From assembly GCA_963772065.1 (NCBI GenBank), contig CAVYVZ010000011.1:17350-81349 (forward strand): a stretch of 64,000 nt of DNA. Reading direction: 5' to 3'. Both the position numbers and the translations under genes were made by a program. This DNA is from CAVYVZ01 sp963772065 (GTDB lineage Bacteria > Acidobacteriota > Vicinamibacteria > Vicinamibacterales > UBA2999). Of this stretch, positions 18,626-27,411 are shown piece after piece (position 1 is the stretch's first letter; each line of letters begins with the position of its first letter). Below the pieces are notes generated by a model, which was not told the origin of the DNA, searched no databases, and saw nothing but the letters and a program-made list of their open reading frames with translations.

Positions 18626-20620
18626 TGTGCGGGATCGCGGGGATCGTCGCGGCCGACCGCCTGCAGGAGGACGAGCATAGGCGCGCCGTGATGATGCGCG
18701 ACATCATCGCGTATCGCGGCCCGGACGGCGCCGGCCTGCACACTGACGATCAGGCCGCGCTGGCCCATCGCCGCCTCAGCATCGTGGACCTTGCCGGCGG
18801 GCATCAGCCGCTGTCGAACGAGGACGGCAGCATCTGGATCACGTACAACGGCGAGATCTACAACCACGCTTCCGTGAGGCCGGTGCTCGAAGCCGCGGGG
18901 CACCGCTATCGGACCCGGTCGGACACCGAGACGATCGTGCATGCCTACGAGGAGTGGGGTGACGACTGCGTGCACCGGTTCCGCGGCATGTTTGCGTTTG
19001 CGCTCTGGGACGCGCCACGGCGGCGGCTGCTGCTCGCCCGCGATCGGCTCGGCGTGAAGCCGCTGTACTGGGCCGTCGCCGGAAACCGGCTGCTGTTCGC
19101 CTCCGAAATCAAGTCGATACTCGAAAGCGGGCTGATTCAGGCCGTTGCCAATCACCGCGTCATTTCGGAAGTGCTGGCGACGCGGTACACGTCGAGTGCC
19201 GAGACGCTCTTCGTCGGGATTCAGAAGCTCCTCCCTGGCCATCGTCTGGTCTTCGAGAACGGCCGCGTGCAGGTGTCGCAGTACCTGGGATCTTCCGCTG
19301 GATGGCGCCGACCCGGAGCTCGAGCGGCTGCCGGAGGCGGAGCTGATCGAACGCTTTCGCGGTCTTCTCCACGAATCGGTGCGCCTGCGCCTGATGGCCG
19401 ATGTGCCGCTCGGGATGTTCCTCTCGGGCGGGATCGACAGCAGCGCCGTTGCCGCGTTGATGGCCGGCGAAATCGATCGCCCCGTCCGGACGTTCTCGGT
19501 GGCGTTTGCGGAGCGTGCGTACAGCGAGCTGACCTACGCGCGCGAGGTGGCGCAGGCGATCGGCGCCGAAGCGTACGAGATCGTCATCGACGACAAGGAT
19601 TTCTTCGGGGCGCTTCCGCGGCTCGTCTGGCACGAGGACGAGCCGATCGCGCATCCCTCGAGCGTACCGCTGCACTTCGTGTCGGCGCTTGCACGCGACC
19701 ACGTCAAGGTCGTGCTGACGGGTGAAGGGAGCGACGAGCTGCTGGCCGGCTACGGGAAGTACCCGCGCTCGCTCCTGAACTGGAAGGCGGGAGGGCTCTA
19801 CGAGCGGATGCTGCCGGCGCCGGCCCGGGCCATGGTCGCCTCGCTGGTGCCCCGGCTGCCGAGCCGTCTGGGCCGGTACGCGCAGCGCTCGTTCCTCGCG
19901 CTCCCGCGCGATCCCGCGGCGATGTTCTTCGACAACTTCGCGGGCATGCCGCTGCGTCTCCAGCGCGAGCTCCTCGATCCGTCCGTGCTGAACGGTGACC
20001 CGTATCTTTCCTCGCTCGAGTACTACGGCCGCCCGTCGACTCCGCTCGGCGCAAGCGCCGCGGATGGCGTGCTGAACCGGCTCCTCTACACGGACGTGAA
20101 GACATATCTCGTCGAGCTCCTGATGAAGCAGGACCAGATGAGCATGTCCACTTCAATCGAGAGCCGCGTCCCGTTCCTCGACCATGTGCTCGTGGAGTTC
20201 GCTGCGCGCCTTCCCGCGCGCTTGAAGCTGAATGGCTTTATGACCAAGCGCATCCTGCGGGAGGCGGTGCGCGGCCTGCTGCCGGAGTCGATTCTCAATC
20301 GGCCCAAGATGGGCTTCCCCGTTCCGTTCGCGGCCTGGGTGCAGGGTCCGTGGGGGCAGGTCGCCGCCGACGTGCTGCTCGACCGTCGCACGCGGGAGCG
20401 CGGGCTCACCCGGCCGGCGGCGCTCGCCCGGCTGGTCGAGGCGCATCGCGCCGGACAGCGCGCGGGCGGCGATGCAATCTGGGCGCTGCTCAACCTCGAA
20501 CTGTGGTTCCGAACGTTCATCGACGGCGACGGCGTGCAGACGCTCCCATCCCCCGGGCGGCGCATGCCTGTTCCCGCGGACGTCGTCGATCCGGCGAGCA
20601 TCGTCGCCCCGACAGGCTAA
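18625..20620 (+). CDS. asnB: Asparagine synthetase-type amidotransferase 3, frameshifted at GTAC
   Basis: About 664 aa after repair, with catalytic residues present: MCGIAGIV, YRGPDGAG, YNGEIYNHASV, SDTETIVHAYEEWG in the glutaminase; FLSGGIDSSAVAAL, VWHEDEPIAHPSS, LTGEGSDELLAGYGKYPRS and LLMKQDQMSMSTSIESRVPF in the synthetase half. The frame breaks where GTACC (19281-19285) should read GTAC; removing one C gives SQYWDLPLDGADPELE. ATG overlaps the preceding TGA. A longer, Pro-rich tail ends in ASIVAPTG. GGAG of the next gene follows its TAA directly. The likely role is amidation of uronic acid carboxyls, consistent with the GDP-mannose dehydrogenase that follows. Confidence 0.82.
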
Positions 20621-20633
20621 GGAGATATCCCAC

Positions 20634-21950
20634 GTGAAGGTTTCAGTATTCGGTCTCGGCTACGTCGGCAGCGTCTCCGCCGCGTCGTTCGCCGCCGACG
20701 GACACGAGGTCATCGGCGTCGACGTCAACCCGGACAAGGTCGCGGCAATCAACGCGGGACGGAGCCCGATCGTGGAGCCGGGTCTCGATGCGCTGCTGAA
20801 AGAGGGCACCGACGATCGGCGCCTTCGCGCCACCAGCGACACCGGCGAGGCGGTGCAGGGCACGGACCTGTCGCTCGTGTGCGTGGGTACGCCGAGCCGC
20901 AAGAACGGAAGCCTCGACCTCGGCCACCTCGAACGCGTCTGCGCGCAGATCGGCGAGGCTCTTCGGCACAAGGAGCCGTATCACGTCGTGGTCGTCCGCA
21001 GCACGGTGTTGCCCGGCACGACCCACGACACCGTGATTCCGACGCTGGAACAGCACTCGGGAAAGAAGTACGGCGAGGGGTTCGGCGTTGCAGTGAATCC
21101 AGAGTTCTTGCGCGAGGGGACCGCCCTCAAGGACTTCCGGCAGCCGCCGCTCACGCTGGTCGGCCACAACCACGCGGCGGATGCCGTGCCGACGAAGGCA
21201 CTCTACGACGGCATCGACGCGCCGCTGTTCTCGACCAGCATCCGCGTGGCGGAGACGATGAAGTACACGAGCAACGCGTGGCACGCGGTGAAGGTCGTAT
21301 TCGCCAACGAGATCGGCAACCTGTGCAAGCGCGTCGGCGTGGACAGCCACGAGGTCATGGACATCTTCTGCCAGGATGGGAAGCTCAATCTCTCCTCCTA
21401 CTATCTGAAGCCCGGCTTCGCGTTCGGCGGCTCGTGCCTGCCAAAGGACATCCGCGCCCTGCAGTATCGGGCCAAGGAAGTCGATCTCGAGATGCCGCTC
21501 ATCAACTCGGTGCTCGGCAGCAACCGCCTTCAGGTGGAGCTTGCGCTCGACCGGATCCTCGAGACCGGGCGAAAGAAAATCGGCCTTCTGGGCTTCAGCT
21601 TCAAGGCGGGCACGGACGACCTCCGCGAGTCGCCGCTGGTGATCCTCGCCGAGGCGCTTCTCGGCAAGGGCTGCGAGCTCCGCATCTTCGATCGCAACGT
21701 GTCACTGGCCCGCCTGGTGGGTGCGAACAAGCAGTACATCGAGGAGCAGATCCCGCACCTCTCACGCCACTTGTGCAGCTCGATCGACGATGTCATCAAC
21801 GCGTCTGACGTGATCGTGATCGGAAACGGCGCCCCCGAGTTCTCGGAGGCGGTCATGAGCTGCCGCAGCGATCAGCTGATCATCGATCTCGTTCGGCTGC
21901 CGCTGGATTTCAGCAGGCTCCGCGCGAAGTACGACGGCATCTGCTGGTAG
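20634..21950 (+). CDS. algD: GDP-mannose 6-dehydrogenase (AlgD-like)
   Basis: 438 aa NAD-dependent nucleotide-sugar dehydrogenase that oxidises GDP-mannose to GDP-mannuronate in two steps. Seen: MKVSVFGLGYVGSVSAASFA (NAD-binding glycine loop), GVDVNPDKV, SLVCVGTPSRKNGSLDLGHL, VVVVRSTVLPGTT, VNPEFLREGTALKDF, FAFGGSCLPKDIRAL (catalytic Cys), GFSFKAGTDDLRESPLV and ELRIFDRNVSLARLVGANK. These and the final DGICW recall Pseudomonas AlgD closely, more than UDP-glucose dehydrogenases. Length is typical. GGAG at 20621 supports the GTG start. It supplies a mannuronate donor, which suggests that the polymer made by this locus contains uronic acid. Confidence 0.85.
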   Translation: MKVSVFGLGYVGSVSAASFAADGHEVIGVDVNPDKVAAINAGRSPIVEPGLDALLKEGTDDRRLRATSDTGEAVQGTDLSLVCVGTPSRKNGSLDLGHLERVCAQIGEALRHKEPYHVVVVRSTVLPGTTHDTVIPTLEQHSGKKYGEGFGVAVNPEFLREGTALKDFRQPPLTLVGHNHAADAVPTKALYDGIDAPLFSTSIRVAETMKYTSNAWHAVKVVFANEIGNLCKRVGVDSHEVMDIFCQDGKLNLSSYYLKPGFAFGGSCLPKDIRALQYRAKEVDLEMPLINSVLGSNRLQVELALDRILETGRKKIGLLGFSFKAGTDDLRESPLVILAEALLGKGCELRIFDRNVSLARLVGANKQYIEEQIPHLSRHLCSSIDDVINASDVIVIGNGAPEFSEAVMSCRSDQLIIDLVRLPLDFSRLRAKYDGICW

Positions 21951-21951
21951 C

Positions 21952-22557
21952 GTGTTCTTCCGATCGATCTTCGGTTTCTTCCTGACCTGGTGGGGCGCGT
22001 TCCTCATGGCCGCGCTCGACACGTCGATGCTGTTCTTCCTGCCGTTCGGCATCGACGCGCTCGTGATCTTTCTGTCGGCGCGTGACGGAGATTTGTTCTG
22101 GCTGTATCCGCTCCTCGCGACCGCGGGATCTCTCACGGGAGCCGCTGTTACCTTCTGGGTCGGACGCAAGGCCGGCGAGCTCGGCATCGAGCGGCTGGTC
22201 TCGGCCAGGCGGCTCGAGCGTCTGAAGTGCAAGATCAGCGATGCCGGAGCCATCGCGCTGGCCGTTCCGGCACTGTTGCCGCCTCCATTCCCGCTGACCC
22301 CGTTCATTCTCACGTGCGGCGCTCTCGACATGAACCGAAGCCGCTTCTTCCTCACCTTCGGCATCGTGCGCATGCTCCGCTTCGGAGCCGAAGCCGTGTT
22401 TGCGCGCATGTACGGGCGAGGCGTGCTTGCGATGTTGAGGTCCGAAGTATTTCAGACCATTGTCGCCGTCTTCATCGTCGTCGCCGTCATCGGGACCATC
22501 GCATCCGGCGTGGTGCTCTGGCGCAGCAGCCATCCCAAGCAGCTCCGAGCGGCGTAG
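21952..22557 (+). CDS. VTT/YqaA-like membrane protein
   Basis: About 201 aa, with hydrophobic segments at residues about 5-35, 40-75, 95-120 and 165-190. The stretch FFLPFGIDALVIFLSARDG, then GSLTGAAVTFWVGRKAGELG and LLPPPFPLTPFILTCGAL, matches the SNARE-associated/VTT fold of DedA and YqaA proteins, which are linked to lipid-carrier (C55-P) recycling or membrane homeostasis. The GTG start lies one base after the algD stop. In this position a role in returning the lipid carrier used by the polysaccharide pathway is plausible but unproven. Confidence 0.65.
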   Translation: MFFRSIFGFFLTWWGAFLMAALDTSMLFFLPFGIDALVIFLSARDGDLFWLYPLLATAGSLTGAAVTFWVGRKAGELGIERLVSARRLERLKCKISDAGAIALAVPALLPPPFPLTPFILTCGALDMNRSRFFLTFGIVRMLRFGAEAVFARMYGRGVLAMLRSEVFQTIVAVFIVVAVIGTIASGVVLWRSSHPKQLRAA

Positions 22558-22586
22558 CTGCCACTCACTGTTCCAGGTTCCGGTTG

Positions 22587-24027
22587 CTACTTGACGTCCC
22601 TCCAGCTTCGTGCCTTCGCAAGGCCGCGGGCGAAGCACGCTTCGGCGCGGAGCTCCGCGTCGCGGTGCGCCGGCGCCGATACCGGCATCAGGAGCTCGGC
22701 GTCCGCGGGGCATTTCACCCGGCGGGGCGGCTCGGAGCGGGGTGACGCGGCGGCGTAGTAGCGAGCCGCGCCGACGCGCACCCACGCGGGACGGTCGGCC
22801 AGCGGTTCCGACACGAGCACCTCGGCTACGGCGCGTCGCACCACGATCTCGAACTCGCCTTCATCGGCGGCAAGCAGCGGCGGCGCAAGCTCGATGACCG
22901 ATCCGGTGACGGCGAAGCTCACCCACCAGGACCGGCCGGTTGCATTCCGGAATGCCTCAACCGATTCGTACGGCTCGACGCGGATCTGCGGCGCTGACGC
23001 AATCGCGAGGGTCGCCGACAAGTCGGCGCGCGCGCGCTGAACGAGGCGATCCGGGCGCTGATCCCGGCTGACCGGCGCCGCGATCGGCTCGTGTTCCCGG
23101 ACGGGCTCCGCAACGAGACCAGCTGCCGACGACATGACGGGCTGAACCTGGAGCCCCGGATAGTACCTGCTGCAGAATCTGCGCGGCGCTCTCCCCGCGC
23201 GCCGCGCGCCGGCCGGCCCCAATCACACACATGCCGACCCCATGACCGTAGCCGCGGCCGGTGAACCGGAACGTTTCGCCGTCCCTCTCGACCGCAAACT
23301 GCGTGCTTCGGAGCTCGCGTGCGCCGATCGCCGCTCGAAAATCCTCGCCGGTGATCTCGTTCGGCCGAAGCCCCTCGAGCCGGATCAGCGTCACGCGGCC
23401 GGAGCTGCTGCGCTGCCGGACATCCAGATCGCGCAACGCCCTGCCCTCGAACCCCGCGCGACGAAGCGCCTGCTCCACCCGCGTCATGGGCATAGCCACC
23501 ACCCAGGTCTCTTCCGCGGCATGCACGGCGTCCTCCGCCGCTCTGAGGTACGGCACGTCGATGGCGCCGGGCCACACCTGTGACGGCGCCTCGGAGCGGC
23601 CACCGCATGACGCCGAATAGAAGACCGCGACGGGCCGGCCCTCGAGCGTCAGCAGCTGCGAGGCAGTCGTGAGCGCGGCCAGCCGTGATGCGGGCGTCGA
23701 CGGCCGCAGCACCTGACAATGGGTCTTGTCGCAGAGATCGAACCCGTCGCGCCGGTGGCGGCCGACATTCGTGACGGCGAACGTGCGGATCGCGATCGCG
23801 AGCGCTTCCTGCGCGGCCGCGCCGGCGCGCGGCTCCCCTTCTGCCGCGAGCACGCGCGCCACGTAGACCTCCGCCGGCAGCACGACGACGTCCGCCTTCT
23901 CGCTCGTGACGATGCGGACACGCACCGTGCGCCCTGCGCTGGCTCGTTCGAGATCCGCTTCCGATGCGTCTTGCCTGCCCTGCACGCTTGGAATTAGGAA
24001 ACACACGAAAAACACGAATAGCGGCAT
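22587..24027 (-). CDS. SpoIID/LytB-domain protein with repeat-derived signal peptide, frameshifted at GTAC
   Basis: About 480 aa after repair. The SpoIID core reads VLPAEVYVARVLAAEGEP (catalytic Glu), AQEALAIAIRTFAVTN, DLCDKTHCQVL, VFYSASCGGRSEAPSQVW and GRGYGHGVGMC. This family cleaves denuded peptidoglycan glycan strands or stimulates amidases. An extra G at GTAC (23163-23166) breaks the frame; removed, it gives QILQQYYPGLQVQPV and a basic C-terminal extension. The ATG at 24027 opens with MPLFVFFVCFLIPSVQG, a plausible signal peptide whose hydrophobic core is the translation of the hairpin-repeat arm at 23996-24077. It is downstream of the hydrolase and SET genes on the same strand. Confidence 0.72.
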
Positions 24028-24077
24028 TCGGCACGTCGCCTTCCCGTTTCGTGTGTTTCGTGTCTTTCGTGGTTCCC
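23996..24077. repeat. Inverted repeat of CACGAA words in spacer and gene start
   Basis: The left arm has AAACACACGAAAAACACGAA. The right arm is its imperfect inverse with TTTCGTGTG, TTTCGTGTC and TTTCGTGG. About 30 bp with AGCGGCATTCGG lie between. It spans exactly from the stop of the hydrolase gene (24078) into the first codons of the SpoIID gene. The CACGAAA word pattern differs from the GGCGGTA and TAGTCCG patterns elsewhere, but the plan is the same: short degenerate tandem words, a core, then the inverted words. Confidence 0.75.
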
Positions 24078-24731
24078 TCACAGCGGAAGCCCCAGAAAGC
24101 GCGCGCTGTGCTCCCAGATGTATGGGAGGCTCGAGACGAGCTGATGGTCGTCGTCGAGCATGTGCAGCTCCACGTTCCGCCGCGGGCCCGCAAACCGCTC
24201 GACCATCTCAGGGTCAACGGATTCGTCGCGGCGGCCCTGGAAGATCTGGATGGGAATGTGGAGCGGCGTGGCGAACGGGTCGTATTGCGCGCAGTCTTCG
24301 AACAGCGTGTAGTTCACGTGCCGAGGCTCGTCGTAGGCATAGTGAAAGACCTCCATCGAGCCCTCGCGCTCCCAGGCCTCGACGCGCGCCTCGCCCAGCC
24401 CACGCCGCAGGCTCGGGGCGATGTCGAGCGCGGGCGCGAGCAGGATCGACCGATCGATCCGCCGGTTCGTCGCGGCCGCATGGTATGCCACGAGCGCGCC
24501 GAGGCTCGAGCCGAATGCCGCCACGCGCTCGTCGGGCAGCGCGTCGAGCCAGCGCTCGACGTCGGCAATCATTCGCGAGACGGTGAGCGTCGAGAAGTCG
24601 GGCAGGTTGAAGTCCGGACAGAGCAGCTCCACACCATGCGGCGCGAACCGCTCGGCAAGCCACCGCGCCTTCGTCGACGCGGCGCCGGACGCAAACCCAT
24701 GGAGGTAGAACACATGCTCCCGCCGCGCCAT
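24078..24731 (-). CDS. YqiA-like alpha/beta hydrolase
   Basis: 217 aa. Seen: EHVFYLHGFASGAASTKARW (oxyanion-hole HGF), AAFGSSLGALVAYHAA (nucleophile elbow G-x-S-x-x-G), IQIFQGRRDESVDPEMVERF (catalytic Asp) and HMLDDDHQL (catalytic His). The triad order is that of the YqiA/UPF0227 esterases. No signal peptide. The ATG overlaps the stop of the SET gene (TGATG); an indel there makes the two look fused, but the overlap shows two separate proteins. Substrate unknown. Confidence 0.78.
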   Translation of the reverse strand: MARREHVFYLHGFASGAASTKARWLAERFAPHGVELLCPDFNLPDFSTLTVSRMIADVERWLDALPDERVAAFGSSLGALVAYHAAATNRRIDRSILLAPALDIAPSLRRGLGEARVEAWEREGSMEVFHYAYDEPRHVNYTLFEDCAQYDPFATPLHIPIQIFQGRRDESVDPEMVERFAGPRRNVELHMLDDDHQLVSSLPYIWEHSARFLGLPL

Positions 24732-25151
24732 CAGAGCATCCGCCGGCAGCCCGGCCGGCAGCGGCACTGGATGGTGTTCTCGCCGTCGGTGTGGTAGTCT
24801 GTACGTCAGCTCTTCCCCCGCGTCGATGTTCCGCGCCGCGCGGATCCAGATGGTCCGTCCCTGGACCTGGCTGTAGCAGTTCGGCCGGCACGAATGGTTG
24901 ATGAATCGCGCCAGGTTGCCGCCAACGTTGGCGTCGCGCACCCACCGCCGATTCACCGTGAAACACCAGATGCAGCCGTGCTCCAGATACTTCGTTTCGC
25001 GCTCGAGGCTTTCCTTGTGATCGATGAGCTCGCCGTCGTAGTCGATAATCCGCTTGTTCTTGTTGATCGGCTCGACGGCGAATACGCCGTGCCCGTGCAG
25101 CTTCGATTTTCGGCGGATGATCCGTGGAGACCCTGGGACACGCACGACCAT
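24731..25151 (-). CDS. SET-domain protein, frameshifted at GTAC
   Basis: About 139 aa after repair, the size of a minimal bacterial SET domain. Seen: KLHGHGVFAVEPINKNKRII (SET-N), IDYDGELI, NLARFINHSCRPNCYS (the NHS/C pseudoknot that binds SAM), IRAARNIDAGEELTYDY and a post-SET-like tail with C-x-C-x3-C (CRCRPGC). SET enzymes methylate lysine side chains. The frame needs one base removed next to GTAC (24801-24804), after which the text runs TYDYHTDGENTIQCRCRPGC to a TGA overlapping the hydrolase start. ATG at 25151 is preferred over the TTG at 25169. The gene is divergent from the RidA gene. Target unknown. Confidence 0.78.
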
Positions 25152-25233
25152 GCGGAGAAAGGATAGCAAACGTGTCGCGGAAAGTTAGTATGATCGGATT
25201 TTGCTCAGGGAGCTCATCTCCGGAGGGATGCTC

Positions 25234-26413
25234 GTGCGACATCTCATCGCTGCAGTGCTGGTTTGCGCCGGCGCATCCATGCTCGGCGCGCAAACGAAGC
25301 AGGTCATCACAGTGGGATCAGCATCGAATCTGAATCTGCCGTTCAGCCCCGCGGTGAAGGCCGACGGCCTCATCTACGTGGCAGGAACCATGTCGCAGGA
25401 CGGCGGCGACATCAGGGCGCAGACCAAATGGTGCCTCGAGGATCTCGATCGCACGCTGAAAGCCGCCGGCTCCACGCTGCAGAACGCGGCGTCGATCAAT
25501 GTCTACCTCAAGAACCAGGGCGACTTCGCCGCAATGAACGAGGTCTACCGAACGTTCTTCAAGGAGAACCCGCCGGCCCGCACCACGATTGTCGCGGACC
25601 TGGTGATTCCGTCAGGACTCGTCGAGATGTCCGCCGTCGGCATTCCGAGCGGCGGCGAGCGGGTTGTCGTCCACCCATCCGACTGGGTGAAGTCACCGAA
25701 TCCGTACAGCTACGGCATCAAATCGGGCAACTCGCTCTTTCTCGCGGGCCTGGTCTCACGCAACGGCCGGGACAACCAGGTGGTCGAAGGCGACATCGCC
25801 ACCCAGGTGAAGACGGCCATGGACAATGCCGGAGAGATCCTGAAGGCGGCGGGCTACTCGTACGCCGACGTCGTGACCGTCCGCAACTACATCACCGACG
25901 CCGAAGTACTTCCAGGACATGAACAAGCTGTACCAGGGATACTTCCCCAAGGATCCGCCCGCGCGCGCAACGGTCGTGGCGCCGCTCGCCGGACCGCAAT
26001 ATCTGTTCGAGACGACGATGGTCGCGGTGAAGGGACCGCGCGAGGCGATCACGACCCCGGCCGCGGACGGGACACCCGGCAAACCGAATCCAAACCTGAG
26101 CAGCGCGATCAAGATCGGCAACAGGCTGTACCTATCGGGACTGCTCGGCAACACGGCCGACAATAAAGGTGACGCCACGGCGCAGACGAAGGAAACGCTC
26201 GCGCGCGCGGCCCGCACCTTGAAGGCTGCGGGATTCGACTGGAGCCACGTGGTCGATGGCGTCGTCTACATCACGAATGTCCAGAACTTCGGTGCGATGA
26301 ACACGGGATATCGCACGATCTTCACCAAGGATTTTCCGGCGCGCGCAACAGTCCAGACCGGGCTCGTGGCCCCGGACGGCCTGGTGGAGATCATGTTTAC
26401 GGCGGTGAAATGA
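25234..26413 (+). CDS. Secreted protein with three tandem RidA domains, frameshifted at GTAC
   Basis: About 393 aa after repair. A signal peptide (VRHLIAAVLVCAGASMLGAQ) is followed by three RidA/YjgF/UK114 domains at roughly residues 25-140, 150-265 and 275-390. Each shows an IYVAG/LFLAG/LYLSG strand, an AQ/TQ helix, a (N/D)xxxxYxxxF segment, the PAR(T/A)T/V arginine and a terminal VE/FE motif. RidA enzymes deaminate reactive 2-aminoacrylate-type imines and are normally single-domain, cytoplasmic and trimeric; three copies in one chain could fold as a covalent pseudo-trimer. The frame break lies at GTAC (25906-25909), where dropping one G gives AEYFQDMNKLYQ. GTG at 25234 was chosen because GGAGGG (25222-25227) is well spaced from it but abuts the ATG at 25228. 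Confidence 0.78.
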
Positions 26414-27411
26414 GCGCAAACAGCCTTGCTGCCCGCGAGGTGGTCCGCGCGTGGGGGCGGATCCTCTCCGGCTATCGACCGAACATCTCGATCGAAATTA
26501 CCAAAGAGTGCCCCCTTAAATGCCCGGGGTGCTACGCCTACGGCGACGACCACCTGGGCGGTGGCGTCACACTGCGCGGCTTGAGCGACTACAAGGGCGA
26601 TGAGCTCGTCTCACGCTTCATCGCGCTCGTCGAGCAACACAATCCGCTACATGTCTCAATCGTCGGCGGCGAACCGCTCGTCCGCTATCGCGAGCTCGGA
26701 CAGATTCTGCCCGAGCTCGCCGGCCGCGGCATTCACACCCAGCTCGTGACGAGCGCCGTGCGTCCCATTCCCAAGGAGTGGGCCGCATTGCGGCGCCTGC
26801 AGATCGTCGTGTCGATCGACGGCCTGCAGCCGGAACACGACGAGCGCCGCACGCCGGCGACCTACGATCGGATTCTCAAGCACATCGAGGGTCACCAGAT
26901 CACGGTGCACTGCACCGTGACGCGCCAGCAGGTTCGACGTGACGGATACATCGAGGAGTTCATCCGCATCTGGCAGGCGAACCCGAATACGCGGGACATC
27001 TGGGTCAGCCTCTATACACCTCAGAAAGGCGAAATCTCGGCCGAGCGACTGACTCGCGCGGACAGGCAGCGTGTGCTCTCCGAGCTGAGGGTCATTCGCA
27101 CGCGTTACTCGAAGCTGCTGATGCTGGACGGCATGCTGAACGTCTATGGCACGCCGCCGAAATCGCCCGAGGAGTGCATCTTCGCGCAAACCACCGAGTG
27201 CTTTGCGTCGGACCTGGCGAAGCGGATCACGCCCTGCCAGTTCGGCGGGAACCCCGACTGCAACAACTGCGGCTGCATCGCGTCGGCGGGGCTGGAGGCT
27301 GTGGGCCGCCACCGCCTCTGGGGATTCATTCCGGTGGGTCAGATCTTCTACGGCTCGGTCCGGATCGGAAATGCCGTCGAGAGGTTCCGGCACAACGGCG
27401 TGGGAGGGTGA
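26410..27411 (+). CDS. Radical SAM protein, first of a pair
   Basis: About 333 aa. The Fe-S/SAM site is ECPLKCPGCYAYG (C-x3-C-x2-C) at about residue 36, followed by HVSIVGGEPLVRYRELGQIL (GGE motif that binds SAM) and IVVSIDGLQPEHDERRTPAT. The C-terminal part has clustered cysteines (ECIFAQTTECF, PCQFGGNPDCNNCGCIAS) that could hold an auxiliary cluster, as in SPASM-like enzymes. The ATG overlaps the stop of the triple-RidA gene (ATGA) and its own stop overlaps the next radical SAM gene. The reaction is unknown; HpnH-type hopanoid and peptide-modifying enzymes share these features. Confidence 0.78.
   Translation: MSANSLAAREVVRAWGRILSGYRPNISIEITKECPLKCPGCYAYGDDHLGGGVTLRGLSDYKGDELVSRFIALVEQHNPLHVSIVGGEPLVRYRELGQILPELAGRGIHTQLVTSAVRPIPKEWAALRRLQIVVSIDGLQPEHDERRTPATYDRILKHIEGHQITVHCTVTRQQVRRDGYIEEFIRIWQANPNTRDIWVSLYTPQKGEISAERLTRADRQRVLSELRVIRTRYSKLLMLDGMLNVYGTPPKSPEECIFAQTTECFASDLAKRITPCQFGGNPDCNNCGCIASAGLEAVGRHRLWGFIPVGQIFYGSVRIGNAVERFRHNGVGG

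Noticed and set aside
24078..25169. Fusion of SET domain and alpha/beta hydrolase
   Set aside because: The apparent fusion depends on one extra base at GTAC 24801. Without it the SET domain ends with its own Cys motif and a TGA overlapping the hydrolase ATG.
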